The notes: a model not told the origin generated them from the sequence alone. Numbered from the stretch's first letter, positions 16,655 through 25,368 are shown. The stretch is DNA of 34,686 bases from Aphanocapsa sp. GSE-SYN-MK-11-07L (GCA_019359715.1 JAHHGS010000121.1:1-34686); one strand, 5' to 3'. Translations and numbers: made by a program.

Positions 16655-17556
16655 AGCGCATCAGCGCCCTCATCCCCCAACCAGTCCAGAATTCCGGTAG
16701 CGGTTGCTCGGGGGCATTCTAGGTGAGGAACGTGACCACAGTTAGGGATCCAGATTAACTTGCTCGTGGGAATGCTGCGCTGAAACGGCTCAGCATCGGC
16801 TGTGCCTAAAATCCGGTCAGATTCGCCCCAAACGATTAGAGTGGGCGATCGCAGTTCGGCCAACCTGGCTCGAAATGAGCCGTAGCCGCCGCTGCGGGTA
16901 AAGGAAATCAGCGCTTGTCGCCAGCCAGGGGCTCCTAAATGCAAGGCGGCACAAAGTTGGGCATCTGGGCTGGCGAAACTAGGGTCATAGTAGGCGTTGA
17001 GGCTAATGTTTTGCCGCACCTTGGGCGATCGCAAAAACGAAGTAGCTAGCCAACCCAAAGGTGGAATCAAAAACTTGCCAACGGTCGGGCCAGGATTAAA
17101 GCCAGCGCTGTCAATCAAGACTAGCTTCTGCACGGCCGCTGGGTAAGTGAGGGCAAAGTCGATCGCCGCCGCTCCGCCCATTGATGCACCAACTAAAATC
17201 ACCGGTTGATTGATTAAGGTTCGCCAGCAGTGGTACAGATGAGTCTTGATCGTGTCTGGGCTAAAAGCTAATCCTGCTGGACGGTCTGTAAACCCAAATC
17301 CCAGCAGGTCAATGCCCCAAGTCGGGTGGCTATCAGCGAGCAGCGGCAGCAGGCGGCGAAATTCCAGCAAAGAACTGTCAAAGCCAGACAGCAGTAAAAA
17401 TGGAGTGCGCTGGTGCGCTTGACCTAGACCAACATAGGCAGTGGCGATCGCCGCTGACTGAAGAGGCGTCATCATCGGCTGAAACTGAATTTGTTTGACG
17501 AGAGCCAGGGAAGCTGGCTCTGTGAGTTGAGCAATCAAGTCAGAGCAGAAATCCAT
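16651..17556 (-). CDS. Alpha/beta hydrolase in the tetrapyrrole cluster
   Basis: This 301-residue protein is an alpha/beta hydrolase with nucleophile motif GASMGG (Ser125), Asp247 (GESDRIL) and His275 (CGHVPHLE), the triad in standard order. A cap domain spans about residues 150-225. Its start is 5 bases after pcyA, so it is co-transcribed with phycobilin and heme-branch genes, but no pigment role is proven. Its stop codon and the malic enzyme stop share the palindrome CTAG (4-base overlap). Substrate unknown; an epoxide hydrolase or esterase cannot be told apart. Confidence 0.85.
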   Translation of the reverse strand: MDFCSDLIAQLTEPASLALVKQIQFQPMMTPLQSAAIATAYVGLGQAHQRTPFLLLSGFDSSLLEFRRLLPLLADSHPTWGIDLLGFGFTDRPAGLAFSPDTIKTHLYHCWRTLINQPVILVGASMGGAAAIDFALTYPAAVQKLVLIDSAGFNPGPTVGKFLIPPLGWLATSFLRSPKVRQNISLNAYYDPSFASPDAQLCAALHLGAPGWRQALISFTRSGGYGSFRARLAELRSPTLIVWGESDRILGTADAEPFQRSIPTSKLIWIPNCGHVPHLECPRATATGILDWLGDEGADAL

Positions 17557-17561
17557 GGCGC

Positions 17562-18299
17562 TTAGACTGGCAAATCAAACAGCACCGTTGTCATGTAGCG
17601 TTCCGCCCAATCTGCCCCAAACGCTTTTTCTAGCACCCGTCGCGTTTTGTCATTTTGCTGCTGTTGCAAGCAGTAGCGCTGCTGTCCGGCTAAAACGCCG
17701 GCCTGTTGCTCACGGGTCAGGGCGGGAGTAGCGATCGCCTGCTGGCAGTGAATGCTCAAAAAATCCGCCACGCGCTGCACAAACTGGTCGCCCTCAGCCT
17801 CATCTGTCGGGCGGACAAATAAGCAAAACTGCGAAAAAATGTTGCCCCAGCCCGGTAAGTCTCTCGGTTGAGCAAACTCTAACCGGGGTAGACTTCTGAG
17901 CGCGCTTTGGTAAGACTCTGGCAGCGCATAGTTCTCGCTCACAGGTGACAAATCGACGATCGCAGCGCTAATTTGTCCTCGTCCAGCCACCAAGTCAGTC
18001 CCAAACATTGGCAGTGCGTAGCTGGGGCGGGGAAACATGACGCAGTGCAGAATATCGAGGGTATTGCCGACGCGGGCTAATTCGAGGTGCAGCTTGCGAA
18101 ACTGCGGCGTTTGGTAGCAGCGATTTTGGATCACCAGCCGTTCTCCTTCTAGCTTGCCTTCGACGTAGCCTAAATCCGCTGGCAGATCGTAGGGCGACAA
18201 GTCTAAATACTGCTGCCACACCGATTCAATCCGGTCAGATAGCTGACGGATCAAGGGGTGCTGCTGTTCTCGAATCGAGGGTGGAATTAAATCCGGCAT
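17562..18299 (-). CDS. pcyA: Phycocyanobilin:ferredoxin oxidoreductase
   Basis: This 245-residue protein is the ferredoxin-dependent bilin reductase that converts biliverdin IXalpha to phycocyanobilin, the chromophore of phycobiliproteins and phytochromes. It shows [34 protein letters not shown] and TDLVAGRG. The catalytic residues corresponding to E76, H88 and D105 of the Synechocystis enzyme are E73, H85 and D102 here. No membrane segment or signal is present. It is the middle gene of a minus-strand run, 23 bases after the cobA-hemD fusion and 5 before the hydrolase gene, consistent with one tetrapyrrole operon. Confidence 0.96.
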   Translation of the reverse strand: MPDLIPPSIREQQHPLIRQLSDRIESVWQQYLDLSPYDLPADLGYVEGKLEGERLVIQNRCYQTPQFRKLHLELARVGNTLDILHCVMFPRPSYALPMFGTDLVAGRGQISAAIVDLSPVSENYALPESYQSALRSLPRLEFAQPRDLPGWGNIFSQFCLFVRPTDEAEGDQFVQRVADFLSIHCQQAIATPALTREQQAGVLAGQQRYCLQQQQNDKTRRVLEKAFGADWAERYMTTVLFDLPV

Positions 18300-18322
18300 G
18301 ATGATTGCGGCGGTTCTAACTC

Positions 18323-19870
18323 TCAGGATACAGGCGTCGGGTGCCCATAGTCAGCGGCGATCGCCGCAGTCAAGCCCTCCAACGTATATTCTGCGGCTTC
18401 AATGTCTACTTTACCGAACAGTTGACGGCAGGTCTGTGACGTTTGGGGGCCAATCGAGGCCAGGCGAACCTCTGCCAGCCAGGCTTGCCAGCCTGACCCA
18501 GCCGCCTGGGTGATCAACTGACAAAAGTTTTGCACGGTTTTAGAACTGGCAAAGGTGATCACCTGGACGGCTCCTTGCTTGAGCGCCAGCAGAATCTGCG
18601 GGTCAACCTCCGCCGGACAGCCGGACTGGTAGGCTGGAACTTCGACCACGTCGGCTCCCTGAGCTTGAAATTCCGCCACCAGCGTCTCGCGTCCCCCCGT
18701 TTCCACCCGTGGGAAAAGAATTTTCATCCCCGCTAAATGCCCACCTTCTGGAAAATGGGCCACCAAAGAATCAGCCACAAAGTCTGGTGGAATAAAATCG
18801 GGCTTTAAGCCTTTTTGGATCAGGCAATTTGCCGTTTTACGCCCGACGACGGCAATTTGAACCCCAAACAGCGATCGGGCATCTTTGCCTTGGGTCAGCA
18901 GCCTTTCCATAAACGCTTCCACGCCATTGGCCGAGGTGAGAATTAGCCAGTCAAACTGCGACAGGTCGGCGATCGCCTGATCTAATCCTTGCCAACTGGT
19001 CGGCGGGCCAATCTGGAGCGCAGGCATTTCTAACACATTGGCGCCAATTGCCCGCAGGCGATCGCTAAACTGGCTCGATTGCTCTAGGGCGCGGGTCACC
19101 AGCACGGTTTTACCTGCCAGGGGCTGAGCAGTTGGATCTAGCTGGGGCGCATATTCGACCGGTGGCAACAAAGACAAGCCAGCCACCTGACCGACAATCA
19201 CTACAGCCGGAGAAAGCTGCTCTCCCGCCGTTTTGGTCATAATATCGGCCAGGGTGCCGCGCCAAATCGTTTGCTCTGGTCGTCCTGCCCAGCGGACAAT
19301 TGCCACCGGGGTGCGGGGCGATCGCCCATAGTCTTGTAGGTGCAAAATAATTTCTGCCAGCCGCTGCCCGGCCATCAAGATCACCAGCGTTTCCATCCGG
19401 GCGAGGGCGCGCCACTCCAATTCTTCTGGAGCGTGGGCGGTTAAAACCGTAAAGCAGCGGCTCAATTCTGGATGGGTGAGCGGAATCCCGGCTAGCAGCG
19501 GGGCAGCCAGGGCTGAAGACAGACCTGGGATCACTTCTAAATTGCAATGGGCCGCCTGCAAAGCTTCAATCTCAGCTATTCCCCGCCCGAACACTAATGG
19601 GTCGCCGCTTTTGAGCCGTACCACCTGCTGGCCCTGCTGACAAGCATCAATCAGCAGCCGATTAATGTCTGGTTGACTGACGCTGGGGCGACCGCCCCGT
19701 TTCCCTACATCCAAGCATAGACACCCCTGCCTGGCTAAACTGAGCAATTGGCTATCGACTAAAGCATCGTAGACAATCAGATCTGCCTGCGCTAAAAGCT
19801 GCTGTCCCCGTAAGGTGAGATATTCAACTCTGCCTGGGCCAGCGCCCACCAGATAAACTTTGCCCTGCAT
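18323..19870 (-). CDS. cobA-hemD: Bifunctional uroporphyrinogen-III C-methyltransferase / uroporphyrinogen-III synthase
   Basis: This protein fuses two enzymes of tetrapyrrole synthesis. The N-terminal SUMT domain (about 1-245 from ATG 19870) has VYLVGAGPG and [11 protein letters not shown], and methylates uroporphyrinogen III toward siroheme and B12. The C-terminal HemD domain (about 255-510) has [21 protein letters not shown] and [12 protein letters not shown], and closes hydroxymethylbilane to uroporphyrinogen III. An upstream ATG at 19984 would add 38 residues unlike any family member; ATG 19870 begins directly at the SUMT core and has GGAAG just before it. The gene feeds the precursor of heme, and pcyA follows it in the same direction. 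The domain order differs from enteric separate genes. Confidence 0.9.
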   Translation of the reverse strand: MQGKVYLVGAGPGRVEYLTLRGQQLLAQADLIVYDALVDSQLLSLARQGCLCLDVGKRGGRPSVSQPDINRLLIDACQQGQQVVRLKSGDPLVFGRGIAEIEALQAAHCNLEVIPGLSSALAAPLLAGIPLTHPELSRCFTVLTAHAPEELEWRALARMETLVILMAGQRLAEIILHLQDYGRSPRTPVAIVRWAGRPEQTIWRGTLADIMTKTAGEQLSPAVVIVGQVAGLSLLPPVEYAPQLDPTAQPLAGKTVLVTRALEQSSQFSDRLRAIGANVLEMPALQIGPPTSWQGLDQAIADLSQFDWLILTSANGVEAFMERLLTQGKDARSLFGVQIAVVGRKTANCLIQKGLKPDFIPPDFVADSLVAHFPEGGHLAGMKILFPRVETGGRETLVAEFQAQGADVVEVPAYQSGCPAEVDPQILLALKQGAVQVITFASSKTVQNFCQLITQAAGSGWQAWLAEVRLASIGPQTSQTCRQLFGKVDIEAAEYTLEGLTAAIAADYGHPTPVS

Positions 19871-19998
19871 ACTTCCAAGCCGATTGCGATCGCCCGCTGC
19901 ACTATCAAGTCTCAGCTTAGCCTGCAACCGAAATCGAGAAGCATCAAGTCCTGTAAAGTTTGCAGATTTGGCTTCAGAGAACAAACCGCCGAGCAGTC

Positions 19999-20433
19999 CT
20001 AACGATAAGCCGTCAAATAAACTTGGCGAATGTAACCGGTCAGACGATAAATTTGGCTGGAAATTAAATCAAGGAACGGATAGAGACGATCAACATCGGC
20101 TGTGCTGTTACAGCGAATAATTAGCGATCGCTGTTGTCCTTCCGTCGAAATGTCGAGGTCGCAGTTGCCGAGCAGCGATCGTAACGGTTCATCAAAGGAC
20201 TGCCAGAAGCGAATTTTCCAAGTCAGGCTGAGCAGCGATTGCAATTCCAAATCAGCATCAACTAGCAAGCCACCGCAGTCTCTGACAAATTCTTGGTGCT
20301 CAGCGATCGACTTAACTCGCCAGGCAATCCGCTCAGACAGAGACAGGGCTTCTCGTTGTCGAATTGGATCTTTAGAATCGAGAGACTCAGCCAAGAAGTC
20401 GGAAAACACTGCTAGAATTTCGCCGTCATTCAT
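19999..20433 (-). CDS. Conserved-looking protein of unknown function upstream of cobA-hemD
   Basis: I do not recognise this 144-residue protein. It is soluble, acidic and helix-rich, with ILAVFSDFLAESLDSKD near the start and a C-terminal part ending in LISSQIYRLTGYIRQVYLT. No motifs, signal peptide or membrane segments are visible. It starts at ATG 20433 (or GTG 20436) and ends about 130 bases before the cobA-hemD start, in the same direction. That makes it the possible first gene of the tetrapyrrole unit. The intact frame over its full length and normal codon use suggest it is real. Confidence 0.7.
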   Translation of the reverse strand: MNDGEILAVFSDFLAESLDSKDPIRQREALSLSERIAWRVKSIAEHQEFVRDCGGLLVDADLELQSLLSLTWKIRFWQSFDEPLRSLLGNCDLDISTEGQQRSLIIRCNSTADVDRLYPFLDLISSQIYRLTGYIRQVYLTAYR

Positions 20434-20879
20434 CACTGATATCAGCCTCTAAGCTTGAAACACAACCGTTGAGTTGTGGTTTTTTGGGGAAAGTTGACGC
20501 AAGTTAAAGACTAAATAAAAACTAAATTGCAAGCAAAAATTGCGGCTCAGCTAACTCAAATTATTTTCCAGAACAGACGAAAATTCAATTCATCAACAGC
20601 CGCAGCCCTACTTTAGTTGATCGGAAAATAACTTGCCTATAGTTTCTAATCTCTGTCTCACCTTTTAAAGGTTCCATAAAAATTTCAAAACCGCATTAAC
20701 GCCAGCCGTAAATTATTGATTAGCATTTTCAAACAACGCCTGGTTTTAAACTCTTCGCCAAAAAGTCTTTGGCTTATTACTTAAAGCGTATTTAATTATG
20801 TTAGACGTTCTCAAGCCATGTCAGCCGCATCAAAGATAAAAAAAAGCTTGTCAGACGATAGATAAACTTAGAGGCAGTT
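20434..20879. other. 446-base AT-rich intergenic stretch
   Basis: This gap separates the start of the 144-residue gene from the end of the DUF3593 gene. It is A/T rich with no ORF of note and no tRNA-like sequence. A weak hairpin, CACAAC (20461-20466) with GTTGTG (20473-20478) followed by GTTTTTT, lies in the leader of the 144-residue gene. An A8 run (20838-20845) would be a T tract for the DUF3593 transcript. Promoters for the tetrapyrrole unit probably lie here, but I could not place them. Confidence 0.5.
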
Positions 20880-21191
20880 TTATTTGATTGAATCGCTGAG
20901 TTTTTGTTGATTACGCAATTTTTTAATTCCCTGCCGAAAACCTAAAACTAACAAAATGTTAGCCAGCGTTAAAAACAGTTCGGCTCCTCCATGCAGCACA
21001 TCAACATTGCCGAGGGACTGCCCATAGACAGTTTGGGCATAGATGCCAACTGGAATGGTGACTGCCACAAATACCAGCGTGCCGTAGAAGCCAACCAACC
21101 CTAACCAAGGAGCCTGCCCCGAACGGGTGAGAAACCAAAGAAATCCTAAGTAGGGAAACAGTGACAGGGCAAACAGCGTTTCTTTAGACAT
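20880..21191 (-). CDS. DUF3593 family membrane protein
   Basis: This 103-residue protein matches the DUF3593 family found in cyanobacteria and plastid-targeted in plants. It has KETLFALSLFPYLGFLWFL at the N terminus, then GFYGTLVFVAVTIPVGIYAQ, and a final segment ELFLTLANILLVLGF. Three hydrophobic stretches predict an integral membrane protein, with a short basic C-terminal tail. Function is unknown. The gene for the partner family, DUF2499, lies 127 bases upstream on the same strand, as commonly seen, so the two may act together in thylakoids or plasma membrane. Start is ATG 21191. Confidence 0.8.
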   Translation of the reverse strand: MSKETLFALSLFPYLGFLWFLTRSGQAPWLGLVGFYGTLVFVAVTIPVGIYAQTVYGQSLGNVDVLHGGAELFLTLANILLVLGFRQGIKKLRNQQKLSDSIK

Positions 21192-21318
21192 ACTGCAATC
21201 TTAAATCAAATCAATAGAGCGATTCTAAATCGGTCATCAAGGGTACGGTCTGAACAAGAGCGCTTTTCAGCATCAGCTTGGAGCAAAAATGGCAGATATT
21301 GAAAACTGTCGGCGATCG

Positions 21319-21636
21319 CTAGCTTTCATCTTTTGCTTGACTGAGTTTTGCGGTGCGCCAAATCCACCAGCCGGCTCCGCAGAGGGCTATGTTCCCAACC
21401 AGAGTCATCGCTGCTTGCAGCGTCACCAGCCATTCCAAGCTGGGAGCGTTGTCAAAGTAGTGCCAGGTGCAGGCACACATGGCGCTAATCAAAGCTGGCA
21501 GCATTGCCCAGGACAGCCAACGCCAAGCCGAATTCGCCTGCGCCTCGCCGTAAATCCAAATCAGCCAAATCGCTACAATCCACTCAATCACGCTAGAAAC
21601 GTGGATAATCCAGGTGGGTAAAGACAGGACGTGCAT
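21319..21636 (-). CDS. DUF2499 family membrane protein
   Basis: This 105-residue protein matches DUF2499, a small membrane family of cyanobacteria and plastids. It opens with MHVLSLPTWIIHVSSVIEW and has three or so hydrophobic segments, including WRWLSWAMLPALISAMCAC. It has no signal peptide separate from the first segment. Its ATG (21636) is only 2 bases from the divergent csaB ATG (21639), so its promoter must lie inside csaB coding sequence unless starts are misplaced. DUF3593 follows on the same strand. No function is known. Confidence 0.82.
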   Translation of the reverse strand: MHVLSLPTWIIHVSSVIEWIVAIWLIWIYGEAQANSAWRWLSWAMLPALISAMCACTWHYFDNAPSLEWLVTLQAAMTLVGNIALCGAGWWIWRTAKLSQAKDES

Positions 21637-21638
21637 AG

Positions 21639-22697
21639 ATGGCTAAAAAAGAAAAGCAGGTGGTGTTATCTGGCTACTATGGCTATGGTAACGGCGGCGA
21701 CGAAGCACTACTGGCAACCCTGCTTCAAATGTTACCGCCTCCGGTTTCACCGCTGGTACTGTCTGCTGATCCTGAGTTGACAACGCAACAGCATGGAGTG
21801 CCGGCTTGCGATCGCAATTCTCCTGCCGCAGTCTGGCAGGCTTTGCGTAGCTCAGATGGGTTTATTTGGGGCGGAGGTAGCTTAATTCAAGATGCCACCA
21901 GCGCCCTCAGCCCGCTCTACTACACCGGCTGGATGGCGATTGCCCAACGCTTAGGACTCAAAACGATCGCCTGGGGGCAAGGCATTGGCCCGCTTAAGCG
22001 ACGCACCACCCAATGGTTAGCCAAAACTAGCTTTCAGGGCTGTACAGCGGTGAGTGTCCGCGATTCTGCTTCAGCTCAGCTTTTAAAGCAGTGGGAGATT
22101 AAGGGAACGCTTGCCCCCGATCCAGTCTGGGCATTGGAGTCGGTGATGCTGCCCGAATTGGCTGATTTACCGACGCCGCGAGTTGCTGTGGTGCTGCGAT
22201 CGCACTCTCAACTCACCTCAGAGCGGTTACACAGTTTAACTCAGTCCCTGCAACAGTTTCAGCAGTCAACTCAGGCGTTTATCTTGCTACTGCCGTTTCA
22301 GGCTAGCCAAGATTTGGCGATCGCTCAAACCCTCCAGGCTCAGTTGCCAACGGTGAGTAAAATTCTGCAAGTGGCTGATCCACGCCAACTCAAAGGCGTG
22401 TTTGAGGGCGTAGAGCTGGCGATCGCCATGCGGCTACACGGGCTAATCATGGCAGCCGCAGAAGGCTGTCGCTGTTTTGCCCTCAGCTACGACCCGAAAA
22501 TCAGCCAACTGATGCAGGAGCTGAGTTTACCAGGCTGGCTGTTGAGCGAACTGCCTACCGATCCGAAAACGATTTGTCAGACCTGGCTAGCCAGCTATGC
22601 CAGCCCGCCCGTCGCGCCTTCGCAAATCGAATCCTTGGTTGATCGGGCTTTGTTGCACCGCCAAGTATTAGCTGAAGGCTTACAAATATCGCCCTGA
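21639..22697 (+). CDS. csaB: Polysaccharide pyruvyl transferase CsaB
   Basis: This 352-residue protein belongs to the polysaccharide pyruvyl transferase family. It has VVLSGYYGYGNGGDEALLATL at residues 8-28, then FIWGGGSLIQDATS, IAWGQGIGPLKRR and a C-terminal AIAMRLHGLIMAAAEG. It is predicted to add pyruvate ketals to cell-wall or sheath polysaccharide, which in other bacteria anchors S-layer-homology proteins. It is a cytosolic enzyme with no signal. ATG 21639 is nearly back to back with DUF2499; GTG 21660 (residue 8) is an alternative start that would free 21 more bases. Its stop is 9 bases from the convergent MBL gene. Confidence 0.9.
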   Translation: MAKKEKQVVLSGYYGYGNGGDEALLATLLQMLPPPVSPLVLSADPELTTQQHGVPACDRNSPAAVWQALRSSDGFIWGGGSLIQDATSALSPLYYTGWMAIAQRLGLKTIAWGQGIGPLKRRTTQWLAKTSFQGCTAVSVRDSASAQLLKQWEIKGTLAPDPVWALESVMLPELADLPTPRVAVVLRSHSQLTSERLHSLTQSLQQFQQSTQAFILLLPFQASQDLAIAQTLQAQLPTVSKILQVADPRQLKGVFEGVELAIAMRLHGLIMAAAEGCRCFALSYDPKISQLMQELSLPGWLLSELPTDPKTICQTWLASYASPPVAPSQIESLVDRALLHRQVLAEGLQISP

Positions 22698-22706
22698 CTG
22701 GATTGA

Positions 22707-23579
22707 TTAAACAGTCTGCATCCAGTCGAGACACTTTTGCAGTGATTGCCGCATGGTTTGGCGATCGCTGTGGAACCGCCGCCCGTGCCCTGGCAAAACC
22801 CACTCAAATTCGTAGTCCAGCAGCTTTTGCATTGACTGAACTAACTCTGGCCAGGAGTACCAGCAAGCCCGCCGAAAAGCAATCAGTTGATGCATTGACT
22901 CCGACCAGGACAGATGATCGCCAGTGAACAAAAATTGCTGACGGTAGAGCAGGACGGTGTGCCCTTTGGTATGCCCCGGCACCGGAATAATTTTCAGGTC
23001 GATCGCCAAGTCAACGGGTGCAGAACTCGTGAGGGGAATTTCTACCCCACGGGTGTCGGAGCTAATGTCATCTTGATGCAAAATTCGCTCACAGCCAAAG
23101 TAATCGTGAAACTTCTGGTGGTCGGCGACATCATCTTGATGGGTTAAATACAGGTAACGCAGACCGCCCATTGCTTCTAGCTGCTTGACTAGAGGCGGGG
23201 CAAACCGGGGAGAATCGACCAAGACATTGCCTTCTGGACGCTGGATCAAATAGCTGGCTGCGCCATAGGAATTTTCAGCATGGTAGCCGCAGTGGTAAAC
23301 ATTCTCGGCAACTGGAATTGGAAAGCTGGCCTGCACAGTTTTGACGTCCGGTGGCTTTTCGACCGTACCAATTGAAGCCGTTGGGCAGGCCAATAGGGCC
23401 TGCATTGCCCGCAGCCGCTGCTCCGAGCTAATCGGTTGATGATAGACTGCTGACTGATCCCCAGCCTGCTGAAATACCTCTGGAGCCATCCAGCGGCAGG
23501 TATCGCAGTCAATGCAAGTCTGATCAACATAAAAATCGCCGGGGACATTTTCTGCCCGCCGCTGCTTGACCTGAGCCAT
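22707..23579 (-). CDS. Ferredoxin-metallo-beta-lactamase fusion protein
   Basis: This protein of about 290 residues combines two domains. Residues 15-75 form a 4Fe-4S ferredoxin-like domain with C24-xx-C27-xx-C30 (numbered from TTG 23585) and C67-P later. Residues 85-290 form a metallo-beta-lactamase hydrolase with THQDDVADH (149-156), PVPGHTKGHT (202-210), LFTGDHLSW and LPGHG. The first metal motif replaces the usual second His by Asp, so the site is a variant. Such fusions occur in cyanobacteria and plants with unknown substrate; a redox-coupled hydrolase is a fair guess. ATG 23579 is preferred because AGGAA sits 8 bases upstream. Confidence 0.85.
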   Translation of the reverse strand: MAQVKQRRAENVPGDFYVDQTCIDCDTCRWMAPEVFQQAGDQSAVYHQPISSEQRLRAMQALLACPTASIGTVEKPPDVKTVQASFPIPVAENVYHCGYHAENSYGAASYLIQRPEGNVLVDSPRFAPPLVKQLEAMGGLRYLYLTHQDDVADHQKFHDYFGCERILHQDDISSDTRGVEIPLTSSAPVDLAIDLKIIPVPGHTKGHTVLLYRQQFLFTGDHLSWSESMHQLIAFRRACWYSWPELVQSMQKLLDYEFEWVLPGHGRRFHSDRQTMRQSLQKCLDWMQTV

Positions 23580-23752
23580 GGCCAAATTTCCTGATCAATC
23601 GGAGGTGCAATTCCAGCCTAGCGATTTTTTAAGGCGGCTGAGCAACACAAAAGTTAATGCATTCCAGGGATTATGAAGATCCCAGCCTCCTCCAGCCTTG
23701 GTTGTTGAATTTATAGGTCGTAGTTGTTGAGTATGCTAGGATAAACTTATTG

Positions 23753-23772
23753 TTCCGCAATATATTACGGAA
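23753..23772. promoter_or_regulatory. 20-base near-palindrome upstream of the 44-codon ORF
   Basis: TTCCGCAATATATTACGGAA is palindromic except for one mismatch and sits 42 bases before ATG 23814. It could be an operator for the small ORF and aroQ. No regulator can be assigned. Confidence 0.35.
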
Positions 23773-23813
23773 ATTTAAACAACCCATAAAGACCAAGGGG
23801 GCAGTTTAATCAA

Positions 23814-23948
23814 ATGGATTACATCGAAGGCATCATTGAGAGAGTGGCCGATTGGATACGTCAGTTGATTGATGCCTTGATGGGTGAAAGCCCAGAGGCT
23901 GAGCCAGAGCTGATTCCAATTCCTGTCCGCGATCGCCAAAGTCGCTAG
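23814..23948 (+). CDS. 44-residue small protein of unknown function upstream of aroQ
   Basis: A short ORF begins at ATG 23814 and ends at TAG 23946-23948. It encodes an acidic, amphipathic helix (MDYIEGIIERVADWIRQL and onward) followed by a Pro/Glu-rich tail ending PVRDRQSR. An AGGGGG stretch about 13 bases upstream could serve as a ribosome site. It lies 30 bases before aroQ and in the same frame, with just the TAG and ten codons between them. Codon use and the patterned hydrophobicity make a real gene plausible. The function is unknown; membrane association of the helix is a guess. Confidence 0.55.
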   Translation: MDYIEGIIERVADWIRQLIDALMGESPEAEPELIPIPVRDRQSR

Positions 23949-23978
23949 GCTAAGGTTTTCGCGAACGGTGTTCTCAGT

Positions 23979-24416
23979 TTGACTCACATTCTTGTCTTGC
24001 ATGGGCCCAACTTGAACCTGTTGGGTCAGCGTGAGCCAGATACCTATGGGCGAGTGACCCTGTCCGAAATTAATGCTCAGTTGCAGCATGAAGCCAAGGA
24101 GCTGAGTCTCTGTTTGGAAATTTTGCAGTCTAACCACGAGGGGGTTCTGGTTGATGCCATTCAGGCTGCTTTAGGTCAGCAGCAAGGTATTTTGATCAAT
24201 GCAGCAGCTTACACCCATACCAGCGTTGCCTTGAGAGATGCGATCGCCGCCGTTGCCCTACCCACGGTTGAAGTGCATCTTAGCAATATTTATAAACGAG
24301 AAGAGTTTCGCCATCACTCTTGGATTGCGCCGGTTGTAATTGGTCAAATTAGCGGGTTTGGAGCCAACAGCTACCGTCTGGGGCTGCGCGCACTTGCAGA
24401 TTACTTGAGCAGTTAG
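23979..24416 (+). CDS. aroQ: 3-dehydroquinate dehydratase, type II
   Basis: This 145-residue enzyme dehydrates 3-dehydroquinate to 3-dehydroshikimate in the shikimate pathway. It shows [20 protein letters not shown] at the N terminus (with the catalytic Tyr), [21 protein letters not shown], and [17 protein letters not shown] near the C terminus. The size fits the dodecameric type II class. The only plausible start is TTG 23979, since no ATG or GTG occurs in frame between it and the TAG at 23946. It is probably co-transcribed with the small ORF upstream. The next gene is rplU, with its own likely promoter. Confidence 0.95.
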   Translation: MTHILVLHGPNLNLLGQREPDTYGRVTLSEINAQLQHEAKELSLCLEILQSNHEGVLVDAIQAALGQQQGILINAAAYTHTSVALRDAIAAVALPTVEVHLSNIYKREEFRHHSWIAPVVIGQISGFGANSYRLGLRALADYLSS

Positions 24417-24418
24417 CC

Positions 24419-24448
24419 TTGACAGAAACTGGCAAAATTCAGGATACT
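24419..24448 (+). promoter_or_regulatory. Candidate sigma-70 promoter for rplU-rpmA
   Basis: A TTGACA at 24419-24424 is followed after 18 bases by GATACT at 24443-24448, a good -35 and a fair -10 match. It lies just after the aroQ stop and leaves a leader of about 110 bases before rplU, in which I could not recognise a known structure. Confidence 0.45.
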
Positions 24449-24566
24449 AGAAGACTGCGACTTTTACCGTAAACTGCGCGGATCAGGTCTGCAAAGGCTG
24501 TTTTAGGATTAACTTTGATTAGCGATCGCCAAACAGCTACCTGTACGGCAAACATTAGGATAAACC

Positions 24567-24911
24567 ATGACTTACGCAATTATTGAAACGAGCGGCAAGC
24601 AACTGCGGGTAGAGCCGGGTCGCTTCTACGACGTGAATCGGCTGAACGATCTGGAAGCTGACGCAACTGTTGAGCTAGATCAAGTGCTGCTGGTGCAATC
24701 GGGTGAAACAATCTCCGTTGGTCAGCCATTGGTGGCCGGTGCAAAAGTAGTAGCAACGGTGATGCAGCATTTGCGTGCTCGTAAAATCATCGTTTACAAG
24801 ATGCAGCCGAAGAAGAAAACCCGCAAAAAGCAAGGGCATCGGCAAGACCTAACTCGGTTGATGATCAATGCGATTCATTTCAATGGCGAAGTTTTGGAAT
24901 CTGCTGACTAA
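24567..24911 (+). CDS. rplU: 50S ribosomal protein L21
   Basis: This 114-residue protein is ribosomal L21, with [18 protein letters not shown] at the start and [25 protein letters not shown], the basic 23S rRNA-binding region, in the second half. It precedes rpmA (L27) by 71 bases, the conserved bacterial order. A candidate promoter lies at 24419-24448. The C terminus after the KQGHRQ region is slightly longer than the E. coli protein, as usual in cyanobacteria. Start is ATG 24567, with a GGATAAACC leader that lacks a strong Shine-Dalgarno. Confidence 0.97.
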   Translation: MTYAIIETSGKQLRVEPGRFYDVNRLNDLEADATVELDQVLLVQSGETISVGQPLVAGAKVVATVMQHLRARKIIVYKMQPKKKTRKKQGHRQDLTRLMINAIHFNGEVLESAD

Positions 24912-24982
24912 GATTTCTAAACTCTGTTAGCCGATTGTATTAGGTACGTTTGGGTAGGTTTTTTTAGGAGTAGAGAAGCACT

Positions 24983-25249
24983 ATGGCTCACAAGAAGGGA
25001 ACAGGCAGTACGCGTAACGGTCGTGACTCTAATGCTCAACGCTTAGGGGTGAAGCGGTTTGGCGGTCAAGTTGTCCGGGCGGGCAATATCTTGGTGCGGC
25101 AGCGAGGCACAAAATTTCATCCTGGCAACAATGTTGGGCGGGGGAATGACGATACCTTATTTGCCACGGTTGATGGGGTTGTCACCTTTGAGCGGTTTGG
25201 CAAAACCCGCAAGCGGGTGAGTGTCTATCCTGTAGCGGAATCTGCCTAG
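24983..25249 (+). CDS. rpmA: 50S ribosomal protein L27
   Basis: This 88-residue protein is ribosomal L27, starting [20 protein letters not shown] with the N-terminal tail that reaches the peptidyl transferase centre. It continues with [23 protein letters not shown]. It lacks the Firmicutes-type cleaved leader. The ribosome site TAGGAGTAGAG lies upstream of ATG 24983. It is the second gene after rplU and ends before a strong terminator at 25309. Confidence 0.97.
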   Translation: MAHKKGTGSTRNGRDSNAQRLGVKRFGGQVVRAGNILVRQRGTKFHPGNNVGRGNDDTLFATVDGVVTFERFGKTRKRVSVYPVAESA

Positions 25250-25308
25250 GTTTTTCAATTTTCAGGATTAAGTTTTTCAATCGTCCGATCTCCTTTATGA
25301 TCAGTAGC

Positions 25309-25340
25309 GGAGGTTTTCCATTGGAAAGCCTCCATTTTTT
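25309..25340 (+). terminator. Strong intrinsic terminator after rpmA
   Basis: GGAGGTTTTCC (25309-25319) pairs with GGAAAGCCTCC (25323-25333), with one G-T wobble, around a 3-base loop, and is followed by A then six T. This is a textbook intrinsic terminator, separating rpmA from mscL. Confidence 0.9.
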
Positions 25341-25368
25341 AGTGAGCGTTTAGGAGTAAAAAATTTAT

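Noticed and set aside
20461-20485. Terminator-like hairpin with GTTTTTT on the plus strand
   Set aside because: No plus-strand gene ends nearby, and the stem is only six pairs.
24425-24566. Ribosomal-protein leader RNA before rplU
   Set aside because: The leader is long enough, but I could not identify a conserved stem or a known L21 motif.
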